Of a stretch of 64,000 nucleotides of DNA, positions 1 through 11,990 are shown piece by piece. The number at the start of each line of letters is the position of its first letter. Position 1 is the first letter of the stretch. Where the stretch lies: NCBI GenBank assembly GCA_037043455.1, contig JAWPHD010011035.1:23506-87505 (forward strand). The letters are read 5' to 3'. The DNA is from Cyrtodaria siliqua (lineage: Eukaryota; Mollusca; Bivalvia; Adapedonta; Hiatellidae). Under the pieces are notes generated by a model, which saw nothing but the letters and a program-made list of their open reading frames with translations, did no database searches and had not been told where the DNA came from. The position numbers were made by a program, and so were the translations under genes.

Positions 1-1466
1 TTTGAATGAGTATTGGCTATCACTGTTCAGTTTAATTAAAATTTGCGTTGCAGAGACTTGAAATCTGTATTTTTATTCATTACATAACTTCCTGTGTGAG
101 AAATATATTTGTCATGTTGCACTAGTGTACTAAATATGCAAATGCAGGCCAAATAATTGTTCTTTATTTTCCGTTCAGCTCAGTGTGCATTAAAAAATAC
201 AGTATTATACGAACGGCAAGACGATTTTTTGATATGTGACATCCTCCGCCTAGGGTGCATCTATAAACGTCCGTATGTAAAAAAAAAAAGCACAGAAAGA
301 CATCAAATAAATGAGACTAAGTATTATGCTAACCCTGCATCACATCGTTTAGATCTATTTTAAAATAGTTAGCTTCGCCCGTCTTGAGGCTTTGCCTTGT
401 TCATATTAATGCCCATTTCCATGAAAAAAGGAGGGATTACTTTTTATTATAGGAACTACATTCGAATAATTAGTATGTAATAGTGTAGTAATTAGTAGTG
501 GTAAACCTTCAGTATGTACTGTATTAAGACTATTGACCGCTTGTTGAACTAAAATCTTATTTTATTCTACATTGTCGTAAAATATGAGCGGCCATAAAGC
601 GTGGTCACAATTGTAAGCGAAACCTGGATATGTTTGTGAGACAATTATCAAACAAACAATTCTTAAATTTACAAATCTATATCGAGCGATTTCGGCTTTT
701 ACCGCTTTATTCAGGATACACACATTAAGTTACAAAAACAAACACATACATTTTGGAAAATAATCATGTAAAAGCAAAAAATATTCAAATTAAAACTATA
801 CTGACGGTCAATGAAAACGCACCAGTAACTCCATATGTGTTTGGTGTTGGATTATTCGCAAACCATTTGAAATAAAACTGCAGAACCAATATTATTTTTA
901 TATATTATTTTTGGTTTTTTGCTTCTTTGTTATTTGTTTTATTTATTTATTCAATTATGTTTAATGTACCTAACTTGTCTTACATGTGTAGTTTATATTG
1001 GTTTTTATGACAAACAGTTACGCATTTACCTTGGCATTTAACATTGTTTACTATACATAATCATAAAAAGAAAACTGTTTCACTAAATGTCAGCCTGCAT
1101 TAATGTGTCTCTTAATAAATTCCGATTGATTTTACTGGCATTTTTATTGTTTGACTTCTGACAGTATTAGGCAATGAATGTTTCTGAAAAAAAATATTTC
1201 GTTGTGCGATGTAACTTAAGAAACCCGGAAATACACGTGCATTTCATAAGAATAATAAAGAATGCACTAAATCCAGATATGCAAGTAAAAATGTTGAATG
1301 TCGACTCGTTATATGGTTTGTAACATATTTTGTCCAAAATGCCTCAAATTCCAATTTTAAAAGAAATTGTTTTGTGGTGCGTTTTCATTGACCCTGAGTA
1401 TATAAACGAGCTCCTTATGCGCCCATGCCAGTACTCGTCTACAATTTGCCTTAGTTGTAGGATACT
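1..1466. other. No gene recognised
   Basis: AT-rich sequence with only short ORFs lacking recognisable motifs. A stretch near 320-363 reads SHRLDLF, which also occurs in the LINE-A protein at about 41.4 kb, so a tiny LINE relic is possible. Nothing else can be supported here. Confidence 0.5.
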
Positions 1467-1786
1467 GTTAAAGGGACACACGGCAATCTTGAAGCGTTTG
1501 AAATGGGTGTCTCGATTTATATATCCAGTATCATTTTTACTTTTACCCTGGTGACATTTAAATAAATCAAACTTTAAGTATTCACTATTTAGTCTTATTA
1601 TACTAACAGTTTTAATATATTATTGGTGCAATAATATCAAAAAATAATAATATGCAAAATTAAATGGCTTAATACAATACTTATAATTAACATTAATGAT
1701 TGAACAAATGCAATTTATGTAGAAAAACTAACGGGACGCAGCTAGTTTTTAAAAAAAAATCAAGATTGCCATTTGTCCTTTTAAAC
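1467..1786. mobile_element. MITE-like element with about 27-bp terminal inverted repeats
   Basis: The left end (1467-1494, GTTAAAGGGACACACGGCAA...) is matched by the reverse complement of 1761-1786, apart from a few mismatches; both arms share GGCAATCTTG. The interior has no coding capacity. A related end (CGTGTGTCCCTTTAAC) sits near 44.55 kb, so the terminus is dispersed. No clear target-site duplication was identified, and the superfamily is unknown. Confidence 0.5.
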
Positions 1787-1945
1787 TAAATGACTGCTTC
1801 CAAACAAAATAAACAGTATCAATGTATTCGTTGTTAGGTGATAACAATGTATATTATGTATTGAGTGCCTATCTCCATTGTTGTTTTCTATGTATTTCAA
1901 TGATATAGAAGATGCATTCATACATAGTGGCTTTGAAGGTTACTA

Positions 1946-3118
1946 AATGGACTTAATACACTAATTATTGCAAAGAGTTGTACTAAAACAAAAGTTATGG
2001 TATTTAGAAAGGGCGCAATGCTACCACGAAATTTTGTTTTTATTTATTATGGCTCTCCATTAGATATAGTTAGTAAGTTCACATATTTAGGTATAGTCTT
2101 TTCTACTGGAGGGTCTTCAGCAGAAGCACAAACTACTCTTGCTGGTCAAGTGCAAAAAGCCATTTTTAAAATAAATTGGTATTTATATAAATTTACATTT
2201 ATATCATGCAAGCTATATCAATTGAACAAGTGCATTTACAGTTTTGTAAACACATTTTGGCTGTTAAGAAGACAACTCAAAATGACTTTATATATGGTGA
2301 ACTTGGCAGGACGTCATTTATTACAAGAAGATATTTTATAATTATTAAATATTTGAAAATAGTTTACAACATGATGATTAATAACTATGAAGTACATCCT
2401 CTAAAAATATACTGGGTTTCCCAGTTGAAACTCTTATTGTCCTCGATTTGGTTTTATGATGCATGGTAAAACAATGTGTTGGTAATTATAATACATTTCT
2501 TGCAAAGGTTAAATGACAATTTTGTTCAGAATTGGCATAGTCGATTAGAAAATTCCACTAGAGCAGTTTTTTATATAAACATTAAACCGTTTCAGTTTCA
2601 ACCATATCCAGATAATATAAATGTTTTCGAACTGCGTAAAACACTAACTAAATTACGGGTGTCATCTTTAAGGCTGCATATTGAAGCCGGTAGGTGGGTT
2701 AAGCCAACTAGAAATCCTGAAAATGATAAAATATGTGTATTTTGTAATAATCTTCATGATGAATTCCATTTTAATACTTATAAAAATCCGTGGTGGATTA
2801 ATAGGCATGTATATCTGTAGTCATATTCACATTATATGATATATGTCTATCATACGGATAACAAGCTATTTTATTTGACTCATGTGAATATATGTGTTAA
2901 AGAAATTGTGATGAATTGTAATTTATTTATGCAAGGAAATGTTATATATATATATATACGCATTCTCATTGTATCAGCTGAGTTAAGATAAACTACATAT
3001 TTGGACATGCATTGTTTGTAATACCTACACTGTTGCCATGCTTTGTGAAATTGTATGTTGTATGCTCACGGGCTGTTAAGCCTATTGTCAATTGGAAATA
3101 AAGATATCGATCTATCTA
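1946..3118 (+). pseudogene. LINE-A retrotransposon, 5'-truncated 3' part
   Basis: The translation is collinear with the C-terminal third of the better copy at 39.0-42.7 kb: FRKGAMLPRN and TYLGIVFSTGG correspond to FRKAGLLPRN and TYLGIVFSQGG there. It continues through TQNDFIYGELGR, the NSTRAVF block and RWVKPTRNPEND to the Cys-His region CVFCNNLHDEFHF. The endonuclease and the RT catalytic core are missing, and several frameshifts break the frame. The 3' UTR ends CTCACGGGC...GCCTATTG...AATAAAG, as in the longer copy, which supports an end near 3118. It is non-functional; the clade of this LINE was not settled by eye. Confidence 0.8.
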
Positions 3119-3617
3119 TGATATTAATAAAAAAAATCTGTATGAAACTTAAGTTGTTATATGTTTATTTTGTGTTTATATACAATCTGTAATTCCGAAG
3201 ACGTGTGAACAACTTTGTCTGGGAGTGTACTAACTGCGGCCATTGGTTCAGATACCAATATAAAATAGTAAACCATATACAAACAAATATAAACACGCTT
3301 ATGTGCGCACCCCGTAATCACAACACGCGCACGCACAAACTAAGAAAAACAACACATGCTAATGGATTTGTTTTACCACGTGTTAATAGACGAATCACTA
3401 AAACAGAACACCTAAGACAAATTGCAACAAAAAATGATTTTTTTTATATTTTCTAAAACAATATGTAAATAGATAATAAAAAACAAAAAATAGACAAAAT
3501 CCCTTCAGCGTAAACACATTTGTCCATCGAAATTCGGATAAACTGTGCTATCCGGTTACTATTTCATTTCAATATGCGTATTTCGTACTCAAACCAAATA
3601 CATTTGCAAATTGTACA

Positions 3618-4290
3618 CAGGGGCGGATCCAGGATTTCAGCTTGGGGAGGGGGGGGGGGGGGTCAATATTCGGGTCCGTTTCTAGCCTCACAAAACGGTT
3701 GCGGTAGTGCATTGATAGGGTAAAAAAGTCCGTTTTCAAATAAAAAGGACTTAACAATATGTTAATTAAACCACTCATTAGCCATTATGCGTGAGTGTGT
3801 GCATCGAAATTGTTTGATGCGGGGCGTAAGATTTTGGTCAATTTTCGGGTCCGTTTCTAGCCCCATAAAACGGTTGCGGTAGTGCATTGATAGGGTAAAA
3901 AAGTCCGTTTTCAAATAAAAAGGACTTAACAATATGTTAATTAAACCACTCATTAGCCATTATGCGTGAGTGTGTGCATCGAAATTGTTTGATGCGGGGC
4001 GTAAGATTTTGGTCAATTTTCGGGTCCGTTTCTAGCCCCATAAAACGGTTGCGGTAGTGCATTGATAGGGTAAAAACGTCCGTTTTCAAATAAAAGGATT
4101 TAACAATGTGTTAATAAAACCACTCATTAGCCATTATGCGTGGAGCGAGCGAAGCGAGCGAGACAATTTTTTATACTGAGGGCGTGCATCGAAATTGTTT
4201 GATATTTTATCTACAGTAACATGGACATACATGTATGATCCGGAATTTGTAGGGGGCGCGCGCCGGGTGCGCACCCCCTGTATCCGCTAG
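3618..4290. repeat. Repeat element with 3.1 copies of a 175-bp tandem unit
   Basis: CGGGTCCGTTTCTAGC starts at 3671, 3846 and 4021, giving a 175-bp period, and copies are nearly identical. The block opens with CAGGGGCGGATCCAGG and a run of G, and closes with a sequence whose reverse complement contains GCGGATACAGG, suggesting imperfect inverted termini around the tandem core. The last unit carries an extra insert (about 4140-4183) rich in GAGCGAGC. Probably a non-autonomous DNA element with a tandemly expanded interior. The two reverse-strand ORFs it contains are repeats of each other, not genes. Confidence 0.7.
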
Positions 4291-4851
4291 TGGTACATAT
4301 AATGATCCTGGTTTATACATACACTGCCTTTTAATTTCTTAACGATATTATAACGTCTTCTGAGGTAGAAAACATATTTAAGTAAATCTATATTTAGTAC
4401 CAAAATAAGCAGTTTTATTAAAAAATCGCGTTTCGTCCCCAGTTTCGTACCTTGTTTTGCAACAATGTCGATCATATTTAAAAATCGACGTACTTTGTCA
4501 AAAAAAAATTCATTATTATGTCATGATATTCTAGTCTGGCAATTTATTGAGCTCTGGCGATACACTTTCTGTTACTCTTAAAGTGGGTGGAGGCGGTGAT
4601 CAGGAAGAGTAAATGGTGCAAAAACAAATACAAGAGAAAACCCTCATAATGTGGCTCAGTTTCATGTGAAATGTGCACATGCATTAAATAAGCCGCATAT
4701 TACGTACGGCTGAATTCATATTTCTGAAAACATTTTTAGATTGGAAAACACGACGACTTGGTGTTTTTGTGTTGTTAAAGCATCACTATTGATTCATATA
4801 GAGGTTCATATTACTAACAGTTGTACATATTATTAAATGAAAGTGTAGTTA
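4291..4851. other. No gene recognised
   Basis: AT-rich DNA with no ORF of recognisable family, no tandem structure and no inverted repeat seen by eye. Confidence 0.5.
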
Positions 4852-5100
4852 GATCACAAAACAAGAATTTAGTATAGGCTTAAAATATAATGTCAATTAA
4901 AATTAATGATTTATGCACCAAAAACTAGCCGAGTCGTCGAGTTTTTACGACCAAACTATTTTATTAACAATAATGAAGTTCTTGTTTGGGGCCTAGTTTA
5001 GTGTATATGCAGAACTGAACACACAATATAAATAATGATGGTTTTACTCGTATATGGATTGACATCTATTATTCTCTAGATCGCATCAAGTCTGCATCCC
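4852..5100 (+). repeat. Dispersed repeat R1, copy 1
   Basis: Starts GATCACAAAACA and shares TGATTTATGC/TACG, GTCGTCGAG-like, CCAAACTATTT and GGATTGACA blocks in the same order with 25611-25860. It is non-coding. Here it runs directly into the foldback next to the GPCR 3' end; in the other copy it is followed by repeat R2. The family is unnamed. Confidence 0.65.
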
Positions 5101-5463
5101 TATCTGAACCGAATACCCATGTTAGATTCTATTTCTTGCATATCAGAGACATGTTGCGCGTGATGCCGCCAGCTATTAACGTTTTGCATGTTTTCCTGCA
5201 TACCGGATGTTGGCGCGCGTGAATTTTATCTCGACCCTAGGGTGAGATGGAAATATCTAGCCCCGGTAAATTGACGGATATCCTTGTCCGGTATGCAAGA
5301 AATTTTCATCTCACGCCAGTGTCGGGATAAAATTCACGCCCGCACCAACGTCCGGTCTGCAGGAAAACATGCAACACGTTAGTAGCTGGCGGCGTCAGTG
5401 CACACCATGTCTCTAATATGTAAGAAAAATAATATAATCAAGAGTACGTGGCTCAGATAGGGA
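5097..5463. repeat. Foldback: long imperfect inverted repeat
   Basis: Arms at about 5097-5237 and 5299-5463 are reverse complements with scattered mismatches. Matched blocks in order are CCCTATCTGA, CAGAGACATG against TAGAGACATG, GCCGCCAGCTA, GCATGTTTTCCTGCA, and GTGAATTTTATC. The spacer is only about 60 bp. Transcribed, it would give a stem of roughly 140 bp. It looks like a foldback or MITE-type insertion close to the GPCR stop codon. Confidence 0.75.
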
Positions 5464-5553
5464 GTTCCAACACTCGGTATAAGTGTTTTAATCGGAACCT
5501 CGGCAGAGCCTCGGTTCCGATAAAAACACGTATACCTCCGGTTGGAATTCCCT
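5461..5553. repeat. Second hairpin abutting the foldback
   Basis: About 43-nt arms (5461-5503 and 5510-5553) pair around a 6-nt loop. The left arm contains GTTTTAATCGGAACC and the right arm GGTTCCGATAAAAAC, and the outer ends pair GAGTTCCAAC with GGTTGGAATTC. It overlaps the outer edge of the larger foldback by a few bases. Non-coding; the ORFs through it are by-products of the palindrome. Confidence 0.75.
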
Positions 5554-5694
5554 CTCTCCACCGGATACCCATGAACGATTCGTATAATCTGATATGCTAT
5601 AATCAGAATATTCTGTCTCGCGAATGCACTTTGATTATATCGTTTATACACTGCTAATGGAGATGTTAAATTCATTCTACTATCATCGCGTTTC

Positions 5695-6753
5695 TCAGCG
5701 GTCATATATCTGAAACCTTTGAACACAACTAGTCTTCAGTTCTGTCATTATTTTTAAGCATTCCTCTCTGAAATTTGTCCCACTTATACAATACAAGACA
5801 AAATTCAATGCATAATTGCAGATAAGTAAGTTACAAACAACCGCGTTTCCGAGCTGAAGTTGTGAAAGCTTCCGTTCGTCCACTCCGCTACTTACTTGAC
5901 TTAGCATTGCCATGAATATACAGAACGGCATAGTGGTACAGACAAACACGGCGCTCAAGATAAACATCATTTTCGTAGCGGCGTTGATTTTGCCATCGCT
6001 GGACTGCGATGGGATTCGAGAAGTCGGCTGAATCTTTCGTCGCTGAATCTTTAGCGTAACTACTATGACAGAATTGCCGGTTACTATCAATAGGAAAGGT
6101 ATAATTTCTAAAACCAGAAATAGCATATATTTCCACGGAAAAACATAAAACTTCTGATAAGAAGGGGACGAGTAAGAGCATATTTGGCTGCTCAGGACGC
6201 TTGTTCCGTTGTTGTCATGTACCTCTGTTTTGACGACAAAAATACTGAAACCAAAGAGCTGGTGACTGTTGATCAAGGCCACAATGACAAAGGTCCCCAG
6301 TATTACGATAAGAGAGACCCGAAGTGTCATCTTCTCCTTCGCAAAGATTGGAAATCTCACGAATAAGGTCCGTTCCAATGTCAGCAGTGCCAGAAGCCAA
6401 CATGAGAAACCTCCTGCAGTGTACGATACCCACTCTTGTAGAGTGCAAAAGAAAGATGAGACGTTAATGATATCTGTACCTCTCCACGTTAAAATCATCT
6501 GTCGCACTGCATACGCCCAGATCGTCGTCAGATCTGATCCGGCCAAAAACAGGAGATATATAGTGATCGGGTATTTTCTCATTCGACGTCTTGAAAGAAC
6601 AGCGATGTTCAGTATGTTTCCAAAAGTTCCAATAATTAGTAAAATAGGCGGTAATAACGTCCACATTAAATGCGCAATATGACATTCTATGAATCCAGGA
6701 TCACCGCACCGTGTTATGACTAAACCCGAGTATGACGTATTTTTCCGCGTCAT
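5695..6753 (-). CDS. Class A (rhodopsin-like) G-protein coupled receptor, peptide-receptor type
   Basis: A 352-residue seven-transmembrane receptor for an extracellular ligand, acting at the plasma membrane. TM1 carries GTFGNILNIAVL (the GN signature) and TM2 carries LAGSDLT (the LAxxD motif). The TM3 start has the conserved Cys in FFCTLQEW, pairing with QICSYSS in loop 2; TM3 ends LERTLFVRFP, with ERT replacing DRY. TM6 has FVCTTMPF and TM7 NYALNFVLY, with N-F-V-L-Y replacing NPxxY. N-NTS near the start is a glycosylation sequon. The ATG at 6753 was chosen because the only start upstream in frame is a TTG at 6783. It is intronless or a terminal exon. The layout resembles the expanded molluscan FMRFamide/GPR139-like receptors; that subfamily is an inference. 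The stop codon lies about 140 bp from a hairpin that may fall in its 3' UTR. Confidence 0.88.
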   Translation of the reverse strand: MTRKNTSYSGLVITRCGDPGFIECHIAHLMWTLLPPILLIIGTFGNILNIAVLSRRRMRKYPITIYLLFLAGSDLTTIWAYAVRQMILTWRGTDIINVSSFFCTLQEWVSYTAGGFSCWLLALLTLERTLFVRFPIFAKEKMTLRVSLIVILGTFVIVALINSHQLFGFSIFVVKTEVHDNNGTSVLSSQICSYSSPSYQKFYVFPWKYMLFLVLEIIPFLLIVTGNSVIVVTLKIQRRKIQPTSRIPSQSSDGKINAATKMMFILSAVFVCTTMPFCIFMAMLSQVSSGVDERKLSQLQLGNAVVCNLLICNYALNFVLYCISGTNFREECLKIMTELKTSCVQRFQIYDR

Positions 6754-7170
6754 ATTATTGAGGTAAATATGTAAATAGCACAATTGTATATACAGTATGC
6801 TTACATACTAATGCAGATGTGTTGATATCACTTAAATATATTCCTCAGCATTCCGTAACACGTGTCTGTATATCAAATATACCAATATGTCCACGTTTTT
6901 CGGATAAGTGACAAGTGTAGCACCGCTGACAACCTATTAACATATCTATAATCCAAAACCAATCATTCTTCTCAGAAAATTGACCTCAGTCAATGGAACA
7001 TTCTGAAAAGAAATGGAAATAATGAGCGTAGTGGATGTGGTCTATATGAAATACGATTATTAAACAAACGAAGAGCACAAACGCACTCTAGACTAATCAT
7101 TTATTTCGGTAATAAGTATATATAATGATCAAACATGTATCCCCTTATGATTTAAACGCATGAAATATTT
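6754..7170. other. Upstream region of the GPCR, no gene
   Basis: No coding sequence recognised. It would hold the GPCR promoter and 5' UTR (minus strand). No TATA box was identified with confidence. Confidence 0.4.
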
Positions 7171-7214
7171 CTTCTTCTTCTTTTTTTCTTCTTCTTCTTC
7201 TTCTTCTTCTTCTT

Positions 7215-7245
<31 letters not shown>

Positions 7246-7270
7246 TTATTATTATAATTATGATTATTAT
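7171..7270. repeat. (CTT)n microsatellite passing into (ATT)n
   Basis: About 75 bp of CTT repeats with one T-rich interruption, followed directly by ATT/ATA repeats. Confidence 0.95.
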
Positions 7271-7619
7271 TATCATTATAAACATGACTTGTATTATGTA
7301 CTATTTTTTCTAGTATTATTTATAAACATTTAAATGTGTGTAAAAAATACAAAATTAAACGAAAGACATAAAAATCAAAATTGCATACCTTTTAAATGAA
7401 AAGTCACTCGTTGAATGAATATCGTCCAACTACGCAGAACAACTTCAGAACAAGGAATCAAAGAGGACATGTGGACGCTCTACTTGCTAACTTGGTTCTT
7501 ATAGCATGTGGAGGGGAGGGAGATAGATATGAAAATTGAAGTAGCTAGAGTGTTAATAATTTACAGTTTAGCAGTTTAGCTAATTTGAGGGCCATAAACT
7601 TGCCAATTATAGTCCAACA

Positions 7620-8184
7620 TGGTTAGATTTCTATTTTTTATTACGTTTTTTTTAATGACCCTGATAACTTATAAAATAACTAACCAAGTGGGCCATTGGT
7701 TCATGAGAAGAAAGATTTTTCTATTTTCGGTAATGGTGGTCATATTTATTGACGGGTATGGAAAATGTTACAAGTATATAAATCTGAGAAACGTTTTTGA
7801 GACGATTCTTTTGATCAAGTTAATGGGGTCATTGGTTTCTGGGAAGAAGTCGCTTAAAGATTGTTCTACTTATAGTTACGGCCATATTTGTTGAGAGAAC
7901 GGGACAATTTGTAAAAATCTGGGAAAGGGTTATGAGATAATACCTTTGGCGAAGGTTCAAAAGAAGAAGTCGTTTAAAAAAATATATATTTTACCTAGCA
8001 GATCGGGATGATTTGTAATAATGTGAGAGAAGAACACGCAAATATTCTTCCTGTCAAGTTTCGTCAAATTCTACCCAGCAGCAGAGTTGATGTTGTTTGA
8101 AGCAAAAATTAACGGACGGGCGGACGACGGAAGACGGACAAATCGCCATCTCATAAGCTCTGCTGGCCTTCGGTCAGTAGAGCT
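7620..8184 (+). mobile_element. Pearl-like non-autonomous element (degenerate)
   Basis: Degenerate core repeats (GGGCCATTGGTTC near 7690 and GGGGTCATTGGTTTC near 7827) lead into an ACGG/ACGA-rich microsatellite at about 8112-8139. A terminal hairpin follows at 8156-8184 (AGCTCTGCTGGCC, loop, GTCAGTAGAGCT, then AAA). The same end follows the element at 29.2-30.1 kb. Bivalve pearl elements have this order: core repeats, ACGG-type microsatellite, hairpin right flank. The assignment rests on that order only. The 91-residue ORF inside is therefore not treated as a gene. Confidence 0.55.
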
Positions 8185-9240
8185 AAATAGTGTCATTATG
8201 TGTCATTATGTAAAGATCATGACGACATCTATTACATATTATGTTTCTAAGCAGATTACCATAGCAACGGACCACTAAACTGTTAATGACTGGCATATCG
8301 TAATGATTGTATCGCCGCTTTTGTTGCAAAAAAACGTGTTGATTGTGGTGCCAGAAATGTGTTAGTATCGTATTATTCTCACTCTCTGTTAACTTCTCAT
8401 ATAAGTACGTGTAGCACATTGTATACAATTGTATAAACTACGCGTAGCCGTTTATAGACGATCTCATTAGTGGGTAATACAAACATTATTTAACTGCATC
8501 ATTGGCAACATTTGGAATGATAGTACGGTAACAAATCTACACATTCTATTTATTGAAAGGATTACATACCAATGTCTACAAACATGGTGTTCGGAAATTA
8601 ATAACTCACCCAAGCTTGTAACATACGTCAAAATAAAAAAGGAATTTGAGATTGAAATATATATATATTGCGTCTCTAATTTAAATCACCGCCAAGTATT
8701 AACTAGATTTAGATCACACGGATATAACACAATGTTTACTAAATACGTGCACTGAAAACAGCTATAGGTAATTAATTACAAGTAAGTTTCAATCCAAAAT
8801 GTACAGTGGTTACCCTAGCAACCGTCAAACACGTGAAAGAATTGCTTAAAGCAATCTGACCTTCCCGTTTGCATTTGAAATGTTCTCTCCGACTTCACCG
8901 TTCGCAGTTGTAAAACACATCTGACATTCCGGTTCGCTATTTTGTTTACCCTGTCGGCTTTAAAATGCTATAACTCGGAATGTTTTCATTATTTCAATCA
9001 GATACTTTGTACAGTTATACAGAAAGGATTGATTGTGTTTATTCTGGTAATTTCATTGTTTTTACAAATCTTTGGACATTTATACAGGGTGCTATATGCG
9101 CTAACGTCGTTTTAAAGTGAAAGCTTCCTCTGTCAATTCCTTTTCAAACTTGCATAAATGATATATAGGGTCCTACAGAAACCACAGCGTCCGAACGCAA
9201 TGGCATCGTAGGTCCGCACTGTACTGCAAACAAGGACTTG
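8185..9240. other. No gene recognised
   Basis: AT-rich sequence without a convincing ORF, tandem repeat or inverted repeat. Confidence 0.5.
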
Positions 9241-9702
9241 CAAATACAATGAAGGAGACAAAAACAGCAGAAAGGGTGTGAAGACAGGTTTACCGACCTG
9301 GAACGGTCAGCAGGCAACAAGGCCCACTGGCCAGCTCGAATCGATTTTATATGCGCACAACCCTCGCTATTATCCTGTCTTCAGCGCCCAAATAGACAAG
9401 ACAGTGTAAACAAAACTACATCTTATCAAAAGGAATTTTCTAACAATAAAGTCCACATCCAGAGAAACATGCAAATACAATGAAGGAGACAAAAACAACA
9501 GAAAGGGTGGTGAAGACAGGTTTACCGACCTGGAACGGTCAGCAGGCAACAAGGCCCACTGGCCAGCTCGAATCGATTTTATATGCACACAACCCTCGCT
9601 ATTATCCTGTCTTCAGCGCCGAAATAGACAAGACAGTGTAAACAAAACTACATCCCATCAAAAGGAATTTTCTAACAATAAAGTCCACATCCAGAGAAAC
9701 TA
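9241..9702 (-). repeat. Tandemly duplicated 3' tail of Penelope-like copy A (2 x 231 bp)
   Basis: CAAATACAATGAAGGAGAC starts at 9241 and again at 9472. The two 231-bp units differ at only a few positions. Each carries the family tail elements in order: CCGACCTGGAACGGTCAG, a CACTGGCCAGC segment and GACAGTGTAAACAAA. These correspond to CCGCC...GACGGTCAGTGG and GACAGTGTAAATAAAG in the tails at 14.7 and 15.3 kb. Read on the minus strand it lies beyond the RT pseudogene, so it is its 3' end. Confidence 0.85.
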
Positions 9703-11935
9703 ACTAAAGAAACACAAACAAAAAAATAATAAACATCTCAGGATGTATCCAGAATCGTACTGAACAACCATAGTAGTTGCAGCTAAAGAGAAAACCAATC
9801 TAGGGTACGACCGGAAAACTCGAGGGACGAAAGCTCATGCACCCATCTCCCTTAGTTGGGTTTCAGTAGGTACAATCATAGAGTCCCAAAAGGTAGTCCA
9901 GTCATCGCACAAGTGAAAATGAAGCGTAATGACTGACTGTAGAGGGGTCAATCACTAAACATGCAGTGCGCTGTAAAACCAAAGGGTTATATCCTTTTCT
10001 GACGAACTTCCTGATTAAATTTGTAAAGCGGTCAGGAAACCCGTCAGACCCCTTTAACGTTCAAAGTTTATAGACCATATCATCATAAAATGGGGGTTGT
10101 GATATGCCTAGTCGCAGAAGTGTTTTAAGGTTGGTGCTGTACTTTACCAGCAGGCCCTCGTTGCGGCGGTAGAATTTAGAGAAAGGTCTACGTAGTTTGT
10201 GATAACGAAAACCTTGCTGAAGAAGTTTACTTGTAATAACTTGATTTCGATCATTGAAGTATATAACATCATTACACGCTCTAGCAAATCGAATGAGTTG
10301 GGAGATATACACCCCTTATGAGGTAGCACGAGGTACATCTCCATCCAGGTGTGGATAGTTAACGATGTTAAAATTGAAATCATCTCTCTTATCATAGATT
10401 TTAGTATGAATACAATCATTTGAAATCGAGAGATGAAGATAAAGAAATGCTGCTACTGTATCCAAACTGTTGGCTTTATTCAACGTGAGCTCTGGTGGAT
10501 AAATGTTAGTAACCATATGAGCAAAAACGGATTATCAATATTGAGTATGTAATCAAGATACCGAGAAGTACTATTAAATGCATCAATAATTTCACCCTGG
10601 CTAGCAGGTGACAAACTCAACATAAAATCTCTTTAATAGCAGTACAAAAACATATCTGCAACAAGTGGCGCACAGTTAGTACCCATAGGAATACCAACAA
10701 CCTGACGGTAAATAGTTTTACCGTATCTTATAAAGATGTTATCCAGAAGAAAAGATAAGGCTCTACAAACATCAGTACAAGTCCACAAATTATACTTATC
10801 AATGGGGGCGTTAGTAAAGAAAGCCTTGACATTATTACAAGCTAGAAAAGTTGTACCTTCTCTAGCAAATGTTTTCTAAATAAGCTGAAGCAATTTTTCT
10901 TTGATAAGATTAGGTGGTAGTGTAGTATACAGTGTAGAAAAGTCGTAAGTGCTTAGAGAAGAGGAATGAAAATGCTTACACCGTAGTTTGTCAAGAACTT
11001 CTCCAGAGTTTTTGATAGACCAAAACAGATTGATTCCTGAGTTCTCGAAGGCCTTTCCGCAATATTTTACAATATGTTCTTTAATCGCGGAAAGTCAGGA
11101 AGTCAATAGTTTTGATATATTGGTCGTGGAACATGAACTAGAGTTAGCGATAAAACGTGCTTTGTAAGGAATTTTGTGAAGTTTGGGTATCCAGTACATT
11201 GTATGGAGCTTTGTCTGCTTACTATTTACAGAAACCTTTATAGTCTCCATAAAGGTCACATGCTGGGAAACAATGTCCGTCTCCAGCAGAGGTGTAGTCA
11301 GATAAACAGAAGTGCTCGCTAGCTCAGAATTCAACGTATTGATATAATGTAGTCGTCAGACAATAATTATATTATTGGAAGCGTTGTCTGCTGGAACTAG
11401 AGCACATTTAGTATGTAAATTCTGAATACCCTTCATAAGGTGTCGTAAATTGTAAGTAGAAGGCCGTGGAAGCAGGGATGGATTTGATTCGTAAAATAAA
11501 CACGTAATTCAACAATTTCTGAAATATTTTTTATTCAAGCAGTAAGTGCATGTTTATCTGCTTTTTCTCGCTTACACCACTTTGTACAGAAATCCGTTAA
11601 AAAACCCGCAATTTCATTGCGACAGGCATTAAAATCAATATCAGATGGAAGGCGATACTTAGGCCCTTTGGCAATTAAATGCCGAATCCTCTTATCCTCA
11701 ATTACATCAAGATTTCCAGTAAGAATGTGACCAGCAGGTTCGTAACAAAATTTAGAATTATGACAATCGCAATCAGTGGGAGTAGATGTCTCGATCTCAA
11801 GATCAGAAACGATCCTATTTTAATTGAAAATAAGATTTCTAGTAGATTTCTTATACTTGTAACAAATAACAGGAGTCTCAATATTCTTGAAATATTTTGG
11901 AATTTTATACATAACCTCAGCTCATGCAAAGTAGT
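9703..11935 (-). pseudogene. Penelope-like reverse transcriptase, copy A
   Basis: Read on the minus strand, the fragments form one RT. The N-terminal domain has GNLDVIEDKRIRHLI, AKGPKYRLPSDIDFNACR and WCKREKADKH. The RT part has YWIPKLHKIPYKARFIANSS, then TYDFSTLYTTLP, FLACNNVKAFFTN, GIPMGTNCAPLVAD, the catalytic region and YDKRDDFNFNIVNYPHLDGD, ending in YHKLRRPFSKFYRR. Frameshifts and stops break it, for example TAA in place of the Glu codon of CYERDF. The catalytic YLDD reads YLDY (10549-10554), so it is dead. This RT class is widespread in molluscs and cnidarians, and I place it with Penelope-like elements by motif. No GIY-YIG endonuclease was seen. Confidence 0.85.
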
Positions 11936-11949
11936 TTCCCAAACATTTT

Positions 11950-11990
11950 AGCAAAATACGCAAAATACGCAAAATACGCAAAACACGCAA
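11950..11990. repeat. Short tandem repeat, 9-bp unit CAAAATACG
   Basis: About four copies of CAAAATACG with one variant (AAAACACGC). It lies just beyond the 5' limit of Penelope-like copy A. Confidence 0.85.

Noticed and set aside
3205..3456. ORF with a C-x2-C motif (WECTNCGHWF) resembling a zinc finger
   Set aside because: It starts only at GTG, the second His of a C2H2 finger is not in position, and no splice signals or related fingers were seen. Too weak to call.
5379..5726. 115-residue reverse ORF overlapping the GPCR 3' end
   Set aside because: It lies across the two foldbacks, and a matching ORF (RYKCFNRNLG against RYTCFYRNRG) appears on the other strand only because the DNA is palindromic.
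6269..6682. 137-residue plus-strand ORF
   Set aside because: Antisense shadow of the GPCR coding sequence.
9370..9588. 72-residue reverse ORF
   Set aside because: Lies inside the duplicated Penelope-like tail and is interrupted identically in the second unit.
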